Shown piece after piece: positions 16,451 to 24,826 of a stretch of DNA of 64,000 bases. The DNA lies in assembly GCF_000463015.1 (NCBI RefSeq), contig NC_022247.1, positions 5,207,501 through 5,271,500 on the forward strand. The letters are read 5' to 3'. Below the pieces are notes generated by a model. The model had not been told where the DNA came from, ran no database searches, and was given only the letters and a program-made list of their open reading frames with translations. Both the position numbers and the translations under genes were made by a program. The DNA is from Variovorax paradoxus B4 (lineage in GTDB: Bacteria; Pseudomonadota; Gammaproteobacteria; Burkholderiales; Burkholderiaceae_C). The stretch's first letter is position 1; every line of letters begins with the position of its first letter.

Positions 16451-17281
16451 ATGCGATGCCACCCCTTTCCCGCACGGGCTTCCCGATTCCTGCTGCCCCT
16501 GTTCGCGGCCATTGCCTGTGCGGGTTGCACCGCTTTCCTCGACGGCCCCAACGCACCCGTGGCGCGCCGCGCGGCGGCGCTGCTGCCGGTGGATGCGCTG
16601 ATCCTGGGCGAGCAGCACGACGCCCCGGAGCACCATGCGATCGAGCGCGAAACCGTCGAGGCGCTGGCCAGCCGGGGCAAGTTGGCCGCGCTGCTGCTCG
16701 AAATGGCCGAGGAAGGCCACAGCACCGCCCGCCTCGACGCCACGGCCACCGATGCGCAGGTGCGCGACGCGCTCGCCTGGAACGAGAAAGCCTGGCCCTG
16801 GCAGAGCTATGGCCCGGCCGTGATGGCGGCGGTGCGCGCCGGCGTTCCCGCCATCGGCGCCAACCTGCCGCGCGCGCGGATGAAGAACGCCATGACCGAC
16901 GTTTCGCTCGACGTGCAGCTCAACGGCGAGGCCTACACCGCACAGCAGGACGCCGTGCGGGAAGGCCACTGCAAGCTGCTGCCCGAGCCCCAGATCGTGC
17001 CGATGACACGCATCCAGGTGGGGCGCGACCGCGCCATGGCGCAGGCCATCGTCAAGGCCCGCCAGCCGGGCAAGACGGTGCTGCTGATCAGCGGCGCGGG
17101 CCATGCCACCAAGGTGCTGGGCGTGCCGCAGCACCTGCCGACCGATGTGTCGGTCAAGGCCGTGCGGCTGCAGGCCGGCGAATCGCCGGACGAGGAACAG
17201 GACAAGGGGGCCTACGACGCCGTGTGGCGCACGCCCCCGCTGCCGCCAACGGACTACTGCGCAGGAATCCGCGTTCGATAG
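16451..17281 (+). CDS. ChaN family haem-binding-type lipoprotein
   Basis: 276-residue exported protein of the ChaN family. The N-terminus is a lipoprotein-like signal (LLPLFAAIACAGC) with Cys26 as probable lipid site. The family motif LILGEQHDAPEHHAIE appears near residue 50, followed by LLLEMAEEGH, AIGANLPRARMKN and LLISGAGHATKVLG toward the end; these conserved His and acidic residues line the ligand site. Campylobacter ChaN binds haem at the outer membrane, but other family members have unknown ligands. I see no haem-uptake gene beside it, so haem is only a possibility. Convergent with the aminotransferase gene downstream. Confidence 0.8.
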   Translation: MRCHPFPARASRFLLPLFAAIACAGCTAFLDGPNAPVARRAAALLPVDALILGEQHDAPEHHAIERETVEALASRGKLAALLLEMAEEGHSTARLDATATDAQVRDALAWNEKAWPWQSYGPAVMAAVRAGVPAIGANLPRARMKNAMTDVSLDVQLNGEAYTAQQDAVREGHCKLLPEPQIVPMTRIQVGRDRAMAQAIVKARQPGKTVLLISGAGHATKVLGVPQHLPTDVSVKAVRLQAGESPDEEQDKGAYDAVWRTPPLPPTDYCAGIRVR

Positions 17282-17329
17282 CCTCCGCGCTGCGCGCTGC
17301 GGTCTTCGCCTTGGGAGCGGCCCGGCGGC

Positions 17330-18664
17330 TCAGGCAAACTTCCTGATCGAGTCCGCCAGCGTGTTGACCAGCGTGTCGATGTGCTGCTTCTCCACGATGT
17401 ACGGCGGCGCAATCACCAGCACGTCGCCGGCGGGCCGCACCAGCGCGCCCTTGTGGAAGCAGTCCAGGAAGATGTCGTAGGCGCGCTTGCCCGGTGCGCC
17501 CGCGATGGGCGCGAGCTCCACCGCGGCGGCCAGGCCGAGGCTGCGGATGCTGATCACGTTCGGCAGGCCCTTGAAGGCGCTGTGGAACGCATCGCCCAGC
17601 ACCTTGCCCATTTCGCCGGCACGGGCGAACAGGTCTTCCTGCTTGAACAGGTCGAGCGTGGCAATGGCGGCGGCGCAGGCCACCGGATGGCCCGAGTAGG
17701 TGTAGCCATGGAAGAACTCGACCACATGCTCGGGCGCGTCGGTCTTCATCATCGCGTCGTAGAGCTTGTCGCGGCAGATCACGCCGCCCAGCGGAATCAC
17801 GCCGTTGGTCACGCACTTGGCGAAATTCAGCATGTCGGGCACCACGCCGTAATAGTCCGACGCGAAGTTGGTGCCCATGCGGCCGAAGCCGGTGATGACC
17901 TCGTCGAAGATCAGCAGGATGCCGTGCTTGTCGCAGATCTCGCGCAGGCGCTTCAGGTAGCCCTTGGGCGGCAGGTACCAGCCGGCCGAACCGGCCACCG
18001 GCTCCACGATGATCGCGGCGATGTTGCTCGGGTCGTGCAGCGGCAGGATGCGGGTCTCGAGCTCGACCAGCGGGTCTTCGGCCCACACCGGCTCCTCGTT
18101 GTGGATGTAGGCATGGTTGACCGGGTCATGGATGAAGCGCATGTGGTCCACGCGCGGCAGGAAGGCCGAGCCGAACACCTTGCGGTTGCCCGGAATGCCG
18201 CCCACCGACATGCCGCCGAAGCCCACGCCGTGGTAGCCCTTCTCGCGGCCGATGAACACGTTGCGATGGCCCTCGCCGCGCGCGCGGTGATAGGCCAGCG
18301 CCACCTTCATCGAGGTGTCGGCCGCCTCGGAGCCCGAATTGCAGAACAGCACCTTGTTGAGGTCGCCGGGCGCCAGCGCGGCGATCATCTCGGCCGCCTT
18401 GAAGGCCTTGTCGTTGCTGACCTGGAACGCGGTGGCGTAGTCGAGCGTGTCGAGCTGCTTCTTGATGGCCTCGTTGATGGGCTTGCGGTTGTGGCCCGCG
18501 CCCACGCACCACAGCGACGAGATGCCGTCGATCACCTTCTTGCCGTCGTGCGTGGTGAATTCCATGCCGTCGGCGGCCACGAAAACGCGAGGGTCTTTCT
18601 GGAAGTGGCGGTTGGGAGTGAAAGGCAGCCACTGGTTGCCCATGTTGAAGTCCTGATAAGCCAT
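17330..18664 (-). CDS. Class III omega-aminotransferase (beta-alanine/omega-amino acid:pyruvate type)
   Basis: 444-residue PLP-dependent class III aminotransferase. Cofactor-site features are present: CNSGSEAADTSMK for phosphate binding, the FDEVITGFGRMG segment with the Asp contacting the pyridine nitrogen, and the Schiff-base lysine in NFAKCVTNGVIPLGG. The N-terminal WLPFTPNRHF and SLWCVGAGHNRK match the beta-alanine--pyruvate/omega-amino acid subgroup, used for beta-alanine, beta-amino acids or amines. The start at ATG 18662-18664 has a GGAG ribosome-binding site 7-10 bases upstream. It stands alone and is divergent from purU. Comamonadaceae beta-transaminases belong to this fold class, but exact substrate range needs assay. 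Confidence 0.88.
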   Translation of the reverse strand: MAYQDFNMGNQWLPFTPNRHFQKDPRVFVAADGMEFTTHDGKKVIDGISSLWCVGAGHNRKPINEAIKKQLDTLDYATAFQVSNDKAFKAAEMIAALAPGDLNKVLFCNSGSEAADTSMKVALAYHRARGEGHRNVFIGREKGYHGVGFGGMSVGGIPGNRKVFGSAFLPRVDHMRFIHDPVNHAYIHNEEPVWAEDPLVELETRILPLHDPSNIAAIIVEPVAGSAGWYLPPKGYLKRLREICDKHGILLIFDEVITGFGRMGTNFASDYYGVVPDMLNFAKCVTNGVIPLGGVICRDKLYDAMMKTDAPEHVVEFFHGYTYSGHPVACAAAIATLDLFKQEDLFARAGEMGKVLGDAFHSAFKGLPNVISIRSLGLAAAVELAPIAGAPGKRAYDIFLDCFHKGALVRPAGDVLVIAPPYIVEKQHIDTLVNTLADSIRKFA

Positions 18665-18731
18665 CGATTGCTCCTGCTTAACGCGCACCAAAAAACGGCA
18701 TTCTGGCACCCCTGCGACAATCGTGCCCCTC

Positions 18732-19589
18732 ATGACGACCACTACGCCCGCTTACATCCTGAACCTCTCCTGCCCCGACCGGACGGGCATCGTGCATGCC
18801 GTTTCGGGCTTTTTGCTCGAACGCGGCGGCAACATCGAGGAAGCCGCCCAGTACAACGACCACGACACGGGCCTGTTCTTCATGCGCGTGCGCTTCGCCT
18901 GCAGCGACCACACCGAGGCGGCCCTGCGCGAACAGCTCGCCACCTTCGGCGCCGGTTTCGGCATGAACCTGCAGCTGCATGCCGCGGCAGAGCCCATGAA
19001 GACCGTGATCCTGGTCAGCAAGGAAGGCCACTGCCTCAACGACCTGCTGTTCCGCTGGAAGAGCGGCCTGCTCGCCATCGACGTGCGCGCCATCATCTCG
19101 AACCACCGTGACTTCTACCAGCTGGCCGCCAGCTACAACGTGCCCTTCCATCACATTCCCGTGACGGCCGCCACCAAGGCGCAGGGCGAAGCCAGGCAGC
19201 TGGAAATCATCGAGGCCGAGGGCGCCGAGCTCGTGGTGCTCGCGCGCTACATGCAGATCCTGAGCAACGACCTGTGCAAGAGCCTGGCCGGCCGGGCCAT
19301 CAACATCCATCACTCGTTCCTGCCCAGCTTCAAGGGCGCCAAGCCCTACTACCAGGCGCACGACCGCGGCGTGAAGCTCATTGGCGCCACCGCCCACTAC
19401 GTGACGGCCGACCTCGACGAAGGCCCGATCATCGAGCAGGACGTGGCGCGCGCCGACCACACCGACACGGTCGAAGACCTCACGGCCCGCGGCCGCGACA
19501 CCGAGAGCCAGGTGCTGGCCCGGGCCGTGAAGTGGCACAGCGAGCACCGGGTGCTGTTGAACGGGCACCGCACGGTCGTATTCCGGTAG
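18732..19589 (+). CDS. purU: Formyltetrahydrofolate deformylase
   Basis: 285-residue enzyme that hydrolyses 10-formyl-tetrahydrofolate to formate and tetrahydrofolate, supplying formate for purine synthesis and balancing one-carbon pools. Residues about 8-85 form an ACT domain (LSCPDRTGIVHAVSGFLLE) and residues 90-285 the formyltransferase-fold domain. Catalytic segments are NIHHSFLPSFKGAKPY and HYVTADLDEGPIIEQD, which hold the conserved His and Asp. The length matches the PurU family. An in-frame GTG at 18723 would add three residues; ATG 18732 is preferred. It is monocistronic in appearance, divergent from the aminotransferase. Confidence 0.95.
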   Translation: MTTTTPAYILNLSCPDRTGIVHAVSGFLLERGGNIEEAAQYNDHDTGLFFMRVRFACSDHTEAALREQLATFGAGFGMNLQLHAAAEPMKTVILVSKEGHCLNDLLFRWKSGLLAIDVRAIISNHRDFYQLAASYNVPFHHIPVTAATKAQGEARQLEIIEAEGAELVVLARYMQILSNDLCKSLAGRAINIHHSFLPSFKGAKPYYQAHDRGVKLIGATAHYVTADLDEGPIIEQDVARADHTDTVEDLTARGRDTESQVLARAVKWHSEHRVLLNGHRTVVFR

Positions 19590-19618
19590 CGCGGGAGCCC
19601 GTTCAGGATTACCGCAGG

Positions 19619-19996
19619 TCAGTTCCGGTTCGGATTGTTCGGACGGCGGTCGTAGCGGTTCGGCACGCCGTCGCCGTCACGGTCCCATTCGCCACGGCGG
19701 TATTCCCAGCGGCCGTCGCGTTCGCGCCATTCCGGCGGACGGTAGGCATAGCCCGGACGGGCGCGCACATACATGCCCCTGATCCATACATGGTGTCCAC
19801 CCCGCCATTCATAGTGCCCCGGGGCCCACACATAGCCGCGGCGCGGAGGCGGAATGCGCTCGTGGCGTGGCGGCGGCGGCGGCACCTCGACAAACACGCC
19901 GGGCTGCGCCTGGGCGGCGGTCGGCACCATCAGTACGCCCCCCACCGAGAACAGCGAAGCGGCGGCGACGGAAAGGGTGATTGCGAGTTTTTTCAT
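19619..19996 (-). CDS. YXWGXW-type small exported protein with EF-hand-like end
   Basis: 125-residue protein with a signal peptide (ends AAQA, about residue 31), then a Pro-rich stretch and aromatic/His/Arg-rich short repeats of the YXWGXW family (GYVWAPGHYEWRGG, HVWIRGMYVRARPGY, RDGRWEYRRGEW). It closes with DRDGDGVPNRYDR, which has the spacing of calcium-binding thrombospondin-3/EF-hand loops. Such proteins are abundant in Burkholderiales envelopes, but no function is known. The start at ATG 19994-19996 is the one that exposes the signal peptide. It is read in the same direction as the SGNH hydrolase upstream, separated by 131 bases with a small hairpin. Confidence 0.8.
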   Translation of the reverse strand: MKKLAITLSVAAASLFSVGGVLMVPTAAQAQPGVFVEVPPPPPRHERIPPPRRGYVWAPGHYEWRGGHHVWIRGMYVRARPGYAYRPPEWRERDGRWEYRRGEWDRDGDGVPNRYDRRPNNPNRN

Positions 19997-20098
19997 GGGT
20001 GTCCCCTCATGAGTGGTTGGAGCCTTCATGCTGACGAGGCCGTGTGAAGCGCCTGTAAGCACTCGACGGGACATTGTGTAGAGGTGTATCGCCAACGC

Positions 20099-20116
20099 AG
20101 TGCCTTTGTTGGCACT
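20099..20116 (-). terminator. Possible hairpin after the SGNH hydrolase gene
   Basis: AGTGCC and GGCACT form a 6-bp stem around a 6-base loop, 11 bases past the stop of the minus-strand SGNH gene. There is no U-rich run behind it, so if it acts as a terminator it is weak; it may instead lie in the leader of the next gene. Confidence 0.35.
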
Positions 20117-20127
20117 CACTCCTGCGG

Positions 20128-21453
20128 CTACTCCTGCAATTCGCGGAGGTCGACAGCCGCGGCCATGGCAGCATGGCCCGCCTTGTTGGGATGCAGGTGG
20201 TCGCCGTTGTCGTAGAGGGGATTGAACGTCGTCGGATCGGCGGGGTTGCGCAGCACGGCGTCGAAATCGATCACGCCGTCCACGTCCTGGCGGCTGCGGA
20301 TCCAGCGGTTGACCTCGCCGCGCATGGCCTCGGTCGCCTCCGTCCAGTAGGGCGTGTTCCTGAACGGCGGCACGGTGCCGATCAGCACCTTCACGCCCTT
20401 GGCGCGGGCCTGCTTGACCAATTGCTGCAGGCCATCGGTGATGCGCTCTGCCGTCACGACCTCATGCTCCGGCGTCGGCCGCCCCGGCAGGACGAACACG
20501 CTGCGGCCGATGTCGTTGGTGCCCAGCAGCACCATCACGTGCGTCACGCCGCTCTGCCCGAGCGCATCGCGCGCAAAGCGCGAGAGGCCGTTGGGGCCGA
20601 TGCCGTCGGCCAGCAAGCGGTTGCCGCCAATGCCCATGTTCAGCACCGAGACCGCCTGCGCCGCCGAAGGGCTGTTGCGCAGGCGCGTGGCGAGCAGCTC
20701 GGGATACGACCCGTCGCCCGCCTCGCCGCCGCCCGCGGTGATCGAGTCGCCGAAGGCCGCCACCGTGCGCACGGGCTGCGTGGTCATCACGTCGAAGCCG
20801 GTCACGATGTGATTCAACGGCAGGGGCGCGGCGTCGTTCAGCCGGGGCGTTGCAACGGCATTGCCCCCAGCCACCCAGCTGGTGTCGGGCGACTGCAGGT
20901 GAACGGTCGCAAAGGGCACGGCGCGATCGAAGAAGGCGCTCACCGCCACCGCCTGTCCGGCCTCGACTTTCAGGCCGACACCGTCGCTCCAGGCTTCGGC
21001 GCCCGGCGCGATGACCACGCTGCCGCGCCCGCCGAAACGCAGCGTGCGCAGCGTGGCCGGCGAAACCGCACCGGCACCGGTACTGCGCGCCACGCTCGCC
21101 GCGGCAATGTGCAACGGCGCCTTGCCGAACCGGTTGGAGAAACGGATGCGAACGCGATCGCCCCCCAGCGCAGGCTCGAACTGCTGCCGCAGCGTCTGTC
21201 CGCGGAACGCGTCACCGCCGGGCCTGGGTGCCGCAGCCTTGAGAAGGGGATTCGCGCTCAGCTCGCGGAAATCCACCGGGGCAACAGCCCAGCTGGCGAC
21301 CCAGTGCGCCTCGGCGGGCTGCCTCGGATGCGTATCGGGTTGAACAGCCTGCACGGCCACTGCTACGGCGAACAGCAGGCAACCGGCCGCGGCCATCCAA
21401 TGCCGCAGCGCACCTTGGCGAAGAGCAGAAAGCCAATGCGAATCCAGTCTCAT
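20128..21453 (-). CDS. SGNH/GDSL hydrolase, exported
   Basis: 441-residue SGNH hydrolase. An N-terminal hydrophobic segment (about residues 20-36) suggests export or anchoring. The catalytic blocks are in order: block I AAFGDSITAGGG with the nucleophile Ser, block II NMGIGGNRLL with Gly, block III VLLGTNDIGRS with Asn, and block V YDNGDHLHPNKAGH with the Asp-x-x-His pair. The 200 residues before block I form the beta-sandwich-like N-terminal domain seen in larger bacterial GDSL esterases of the carbohydrate-esterase type. The substrate may be an acylated sugar, but this is not certain. The start at ATG 21451-21453 is preferred to one 13 codons earlier because it places the hydrophobic segment normally. 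Confidence 0.85.
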   Translation of the reverse strand: MRLDSHWLSALRQGALRHWMAAAGCLLFAVAVAVQAVQPDTHPRQPAEAHWVASWAVAPVDFRELSANPLLKAAAPRPGGDAFRGQTLRQQFEPALGGDRVRIRFSNRFGKAPLHIAAASVARSTGAGAVSPATLRTLRFGGRGSVVIAPGAEAWSDGVGLKVEAGQAVAVSAFFDRAVPFATVHLQSPDTSWVAGGNAVATPRLNDAAPLPLNHIVTGFDVMTTQPVRTVAAFGDSITAGGGEAGDGSYPELLATRLRNSPSAAQAVSVLNMGIGGNRLLADGIGPNGLSRFARDALGQSGVTHVMVLLGTNDIGRSVFVLPGRPTPEHEVVTAERITDGLQQLVKQARAKGVKVLIGTVPPFRNTPYWTEATEAMRGEVNRWIRSRQDVDGVIDFDAVLRNPADPTTFNPLYDNGDHLHPNKAGHAAMAAAVDLRELQE

Positions 21454-21518
21454 GCGCGCAAAGCGACCCAGTTTACGGAGCCCCCTTGCCACTGCATGTG
21501 ACGAGGTCTAGTGCATGG

Positions 21519-24500
21519 TTACCAAGTGTCTACATAGGGCAAGGTCGCCTGCGTGGAACGCCCCGCGGATGCGAGTCCGCGCACCAGCCAGGTGCGGGTT
21601 TCGGCGGGATCGATCACCGCATCGATCTCGAGCGTCTGCGCCATGTGGATCGCCTCGCCGTTGGCGTATTGCTGCGCCACCAGCGTCTTGAACAGCGCGT
21701 CGCGCTCGGCGCCTTCGGGCACCGCGGCCAGCTCCTTGCGGTAGCCCAGGCGCACCGCGCCCTCGAGCCCCATGGCGCCGAATTCGCCGGTCGGCCAGGC
21801 CACCGTGAACACCGGCGCATCGAAGCCGCCGGCCGTCATGGCCTGCGCGCCCAGGCCGTAGCCCTTGCGCAGCACCACGGCAAAGAAGGACACGCGCAAA
21901 TGCGAGGCCACCATGAACATGCGGCAGACATGGCGGACCTGCGCCTGTGCCTCGATCTCCGGGCCGACCATGAAGCCGGGCGTGTCGCACAGCGAGACGA
22001 TCGGCAGCCCGTGCGCGTTGCACAGCTGCATGAAGCGCGCGGACTTGTCGGCTGCTTCCACGTCGATGGCACCGCCAAGGTGATGCGGGTTGTTGGCCAT
22101 CAACCCCACCGGCCTGCCCTCGATGCGTGCCAGCGCGGTGACGATGCCCGCGCCGAAGCCGGCGCGCAGTTCGAGCAGCGAGCCGGTGTCGGCCACGCCG
22201 CGCATCGCGGCGCGCACGTCGTACACGCGCAGCCGGTTCTCGGGCACCACGTGGCGCAGCGCGCGCGGGTCAGCGCATTGCCAGTCGGAAACCGCTCCCT
22301 GGAAATAAGAAAGGTATTGCTTCGCGGCAGCCACCGCCGCGGCCTCGCCCTCCACGAGGATGTCGATCACGCCGTTGCGCGACTGCACGCTGCTCGGCCC
22401 GATCTGCTCGGGCGCGAAGCTGCCGAGCCCGCCGCCCTCGATCATGGCGGGGCCGCTCATGCCGATGTTGCTGCCGCGCGTGGCAATGATCACGTCGGCA
22501 CAGCCCAGCAGCGCGGCGTTGCCCGCGAAGCAGCGGCCATGCACGATGCCCACCACCGGCACCTTGCCCGAGAGTGCCGCGAACTGGCTGAAGGTGTGGT
22601 TGTTGAGGCCCGCGACGATGGGCATGTCGGTATCGCCCGGCCGCCCGCCGCCGCCTTCGGCGAACAGCACCACCGGCAGCTTCAGCTGGTGCGCGATCGA
22701 CAGCATGCGGTCGGTCTTGTGGTGGTTGCGCATGCCCTGCGTACCGGCCAGCACCGTGTAGTCGTAGGCCAGCACGGCGCAGCGCGACGCCTCGGGGCCG
22801 AACTGCTTCGCGTTGATGCTGCCCAGGCCCGTCACCATGCCGTCGGCCGGCGTGTTGGCGATCAGGTCTTCGAGCGTGCGGCGGCGCGTCTGCGCGGCGA
22901 TGGCGAGCGCGCCGTATTCGATGAAGTTGCCGGGGTCGGAGGCCGTGTCGCACAGGTCGGCGATGTTCTCGCGCGCGGTGCGTCCGCCCTGCGCATGCCG
23001 CTTGGCCACGGCCGCGCCGCGGTTGGCGTCGAGCGTGTAGGCATGGCGGTCGATCACCTTCTGCAGATCGGGCCGGATGGCGTCGAGGTCCTGTTCTGCG
23101 CGCGCCTCGGCTTCGGCCGCCTCGGCATCGACGGGCTCCAGCCGCACCAGCGACTGGCCTTCGACGAGGTAGTCGCCCGGCTCGGCCAGCAGCGCGACCA
23201 CGCGGCCGGCCGCGGGCGCGTGCAGCAGGTGCTCCATCTTCATGGCTTCGAGCACGCCGAGCTGTGCGCCGGCAGGAAGCACATCGCCCACCGCCACCTC
23301 GAACTGCACCAGCTTGGCGGGCATCGGGGCCTTGATCGTCAGGTCGTCCGCTTCATCGGCTGCAGGCCCCGCCGCCTGCATGACGGCAGGTGCGATCTTC
23401 TTTGCATGCTTTTCAAGCGACGCCGCGGCGGCCAGCAGGTCGCCCAGATGCGCCTCGACGAAGCGCGTGTGCACCGCCTGCGCCGCAAACTCGGGCCGCG
23501 CCGCAATGGCGCGCAGCAACGCAAGGTTGGTCGCGATGCCGTCGATGTGGCATTCCTCGAGCGCGCGCAGCGAGCGGCGCAATGCATCGGAAAAATGCGG
23601 CGACGACGAATGCACGATCAGCTTGGCAAGCAGCGTGTCGTAGTGCGGCGAAGGCGCGAGCCCCGCGTAGCCATGCGTGTCGACCCGCACGCCGGGCCCG
23701 CTCGGCAGATCGAAGCGCGCAAGCGTTCCGCCCGAGGGCCGCGCGTTGCCATGGGCATCGAGCGTCTCCGCATTGATGCGCCATTGCACCGCAAACCCGC
23801 GTTGCGCCGCCGTGCGGCCGGCGTCCACGCCAAGCGCCTTCAAGGGCTGGCCGGCTGCCACCGCCATCTGCAGCTGCACGAGATCGAGGCCGGTCACCGC
23901 CTCGGTCACCGTGTGCTCCACCTGCAGCCGCGGATTCGCCTCGATGAAGACGAAGGGAAGCGTGGCCGATGCGGCATCGACGAGAAATTCAAAGGTGCCC
24001 AGGCTGCGATAGCCCGCGGCCTTGGCCATGCGCAGCGCGGCCTGCGTGATGGAGGCCCGCAGCGCATCGGGCAGCGAAGGGCTGGGCGCGATCTCCACCA
24101 GCTTCTGGAAACGCCGCTGCAAGGTGCACTCGCGCTCGCCGAGGCTGGCCACGGCCTGACCATCGCCCAGCACCTGCACTTCGATGTGCCGCGCATTGCG
24201 CATCAGGCGCTCGACATACACGCCTTCGACGCCGAAGGCCGCCTTGGCCTCGGACACGCAGCGCGCATGCGCTTCGGGCAAATCCTCGGCATTCAGCACC
24301 GCACGCATGCCGCGCCCGCCACCGCCGCCGATGGCCTTGATCATCACGCCCGCAGCACCCTGCGCCTGCTGTTCGGCAAAGAAGGCCTGTGCCTGCGCGA
24401 GCGTCACCGCGCCGGCGCTGCCGGGCATCACGGGTACGTCGCATTGCGTGGCAAGCGTACGTGCACGCGCCTTGTCGCCGAACAACGCCAGCTGCTCGGG

Positions 24501-24815
24501 CGCGGGCCCGATGAAGACCAGCCCCGCGTCCGCGCAGGCCTGCGCGAAGTCCGCGCGTTCGCTCAGGAAGCCGTAGCCGGGATGCACTGCATCGCAGCCT
24601 TGCGCCTTCGCCACGCCGATCAGTGCGGCAACGTCGAGGTAGGCCGAGGGCCCGGCCGCGTCGAGCGCGACGGCTGTGTCGGCCAGCTGCGCATGCAATG
24701 CCGACGCATCGTCGCGCGCATGCACCGCCACGCTGGCAATGCCCAGGTCGCGCAGCGCGCGCACCAGCCGCACGGCAATCTCGCCGCGGTTGGCAATCAG
24801 GACTTTGGAGAGCAA
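21519..24815 (-). CDS. Single-chain biotin-dependent acyl-CoA carboxylase (BC-BCCP-CT)
   Basis: 1098-residue enzyme holding all parts of an acyl-CoA carboxylase in one chain. Residues 1-450 are biotin carboxylase (KVLIANRGEIAVR; ATP loop KAIGGGGGRGM; EANPRLQVEHTVTE). About 490-565 is the biotin carrier domain with Lys526 in EAMKMEH as the biotin site. The rest is carboxyltransferase with FAEGGGGRPGDTD, GIVHGRCFAGNAALLG and CDTPGFMVGPE. The layout matches the long-chain acyl-CoA carboxylase of mycobacteria, a homohexamer. The start is TTG 24813-24815, directly before LSKVLIANRG. It follows an acyl-CoA ligase gene by 11 bases, so the pair may activate and carboxylate the same acid. The physiological acyl-CoA is not predictable. 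Confidence 0.93.
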   Translation of the reverse strand: MLSKVLIANRGEIAVRLVRALRDLGIASVAVHARDDASALHAQLADTAVALDAAGPSAYLDVAALIGVAKAQGCDAVHPGYGFLSERADFAQACADAGLVFIGPAPEQLALFGDKARARTLATQCDVPVMPGSAGAVTLAQAQAFFAEQQAQGAAGVMIKAIGGGGGRGMRAVLNAEDLPEAHARCVSEAKAAFGVEGVYVERLMRNARHIEVQVLGDGQAVASLGERECTLQRRFQKLVEIAPSPSLPDALRASITQAALRMAKAAGYRSLGTFEFLVDAASATLPFVFIEANPRLQVEHTVTEAVTGLDLVQLQMAVAAGQPLKALGVDAGRTAAQRGFAVQWRINAETLDAHGNARPSGGTLARFDLPSGPGVRVDTHGYAGLAPSPHYDTLLAKLIVHSSSPHFSDALRRSLRALEECHIDGIATNLALLRAIAARPEFAAQAVHTRFVEAHLGDLLAAAASLEKHAKKIAPAVMQAAGPAADEADDLTIKAPMPAKLVQFEVAVGDVLPAGAQLGVLEAMKMEHLLHAPAAGRVVALLAEPGDYLVEGQSLVRLEPVDAEAAEAEARAEQDLDAIRPDLQKVIDRHAYTLDANRGAAVAKRHAQGGRTARENIADLCDTASDPGNFIEYGALAIAAQTRRRTLEDLIANTPADGMVTGLGSINAKQFGPEASRCAVLAYDYTVLAGTQGMRNHHKTDRMLSIAHQLKLPVVLFAEGGGGRPGDTDMPIVAGLNNHTFSQFAALSGKVPVVGIVHGRCFAGNAALLGCADVIIATRGSNIGMSGPAMIEGGGLGSFAPEQIGPSSVQSRNGVIDILVEGEAAAVAAAKQYLSYFQGAVSDWQCADPRALRHVVPENRLRVYDVRAAMRGVADTGSLLELRAGFGAGIVTALARIEGRPVGLMANNPHHLGGAIDVEAADKSARFMQLCNAHGLPIVSLCDTPGFMVGPEIEAQAQVRHVCRMFMVASHLRVSFFAVVLRKGYGLGAQAMTAGGFDAPVFTVAWPTGEFGAMGLEGAVRLGYRKELAAVPEGAERDALFKTLVAQQYANGEAIHMAQTLEIDAVIDPAETRTWLVRGLASAGRSTQATLPYVDTW

Positions 24816-24826
24816 GGGAGAACCTT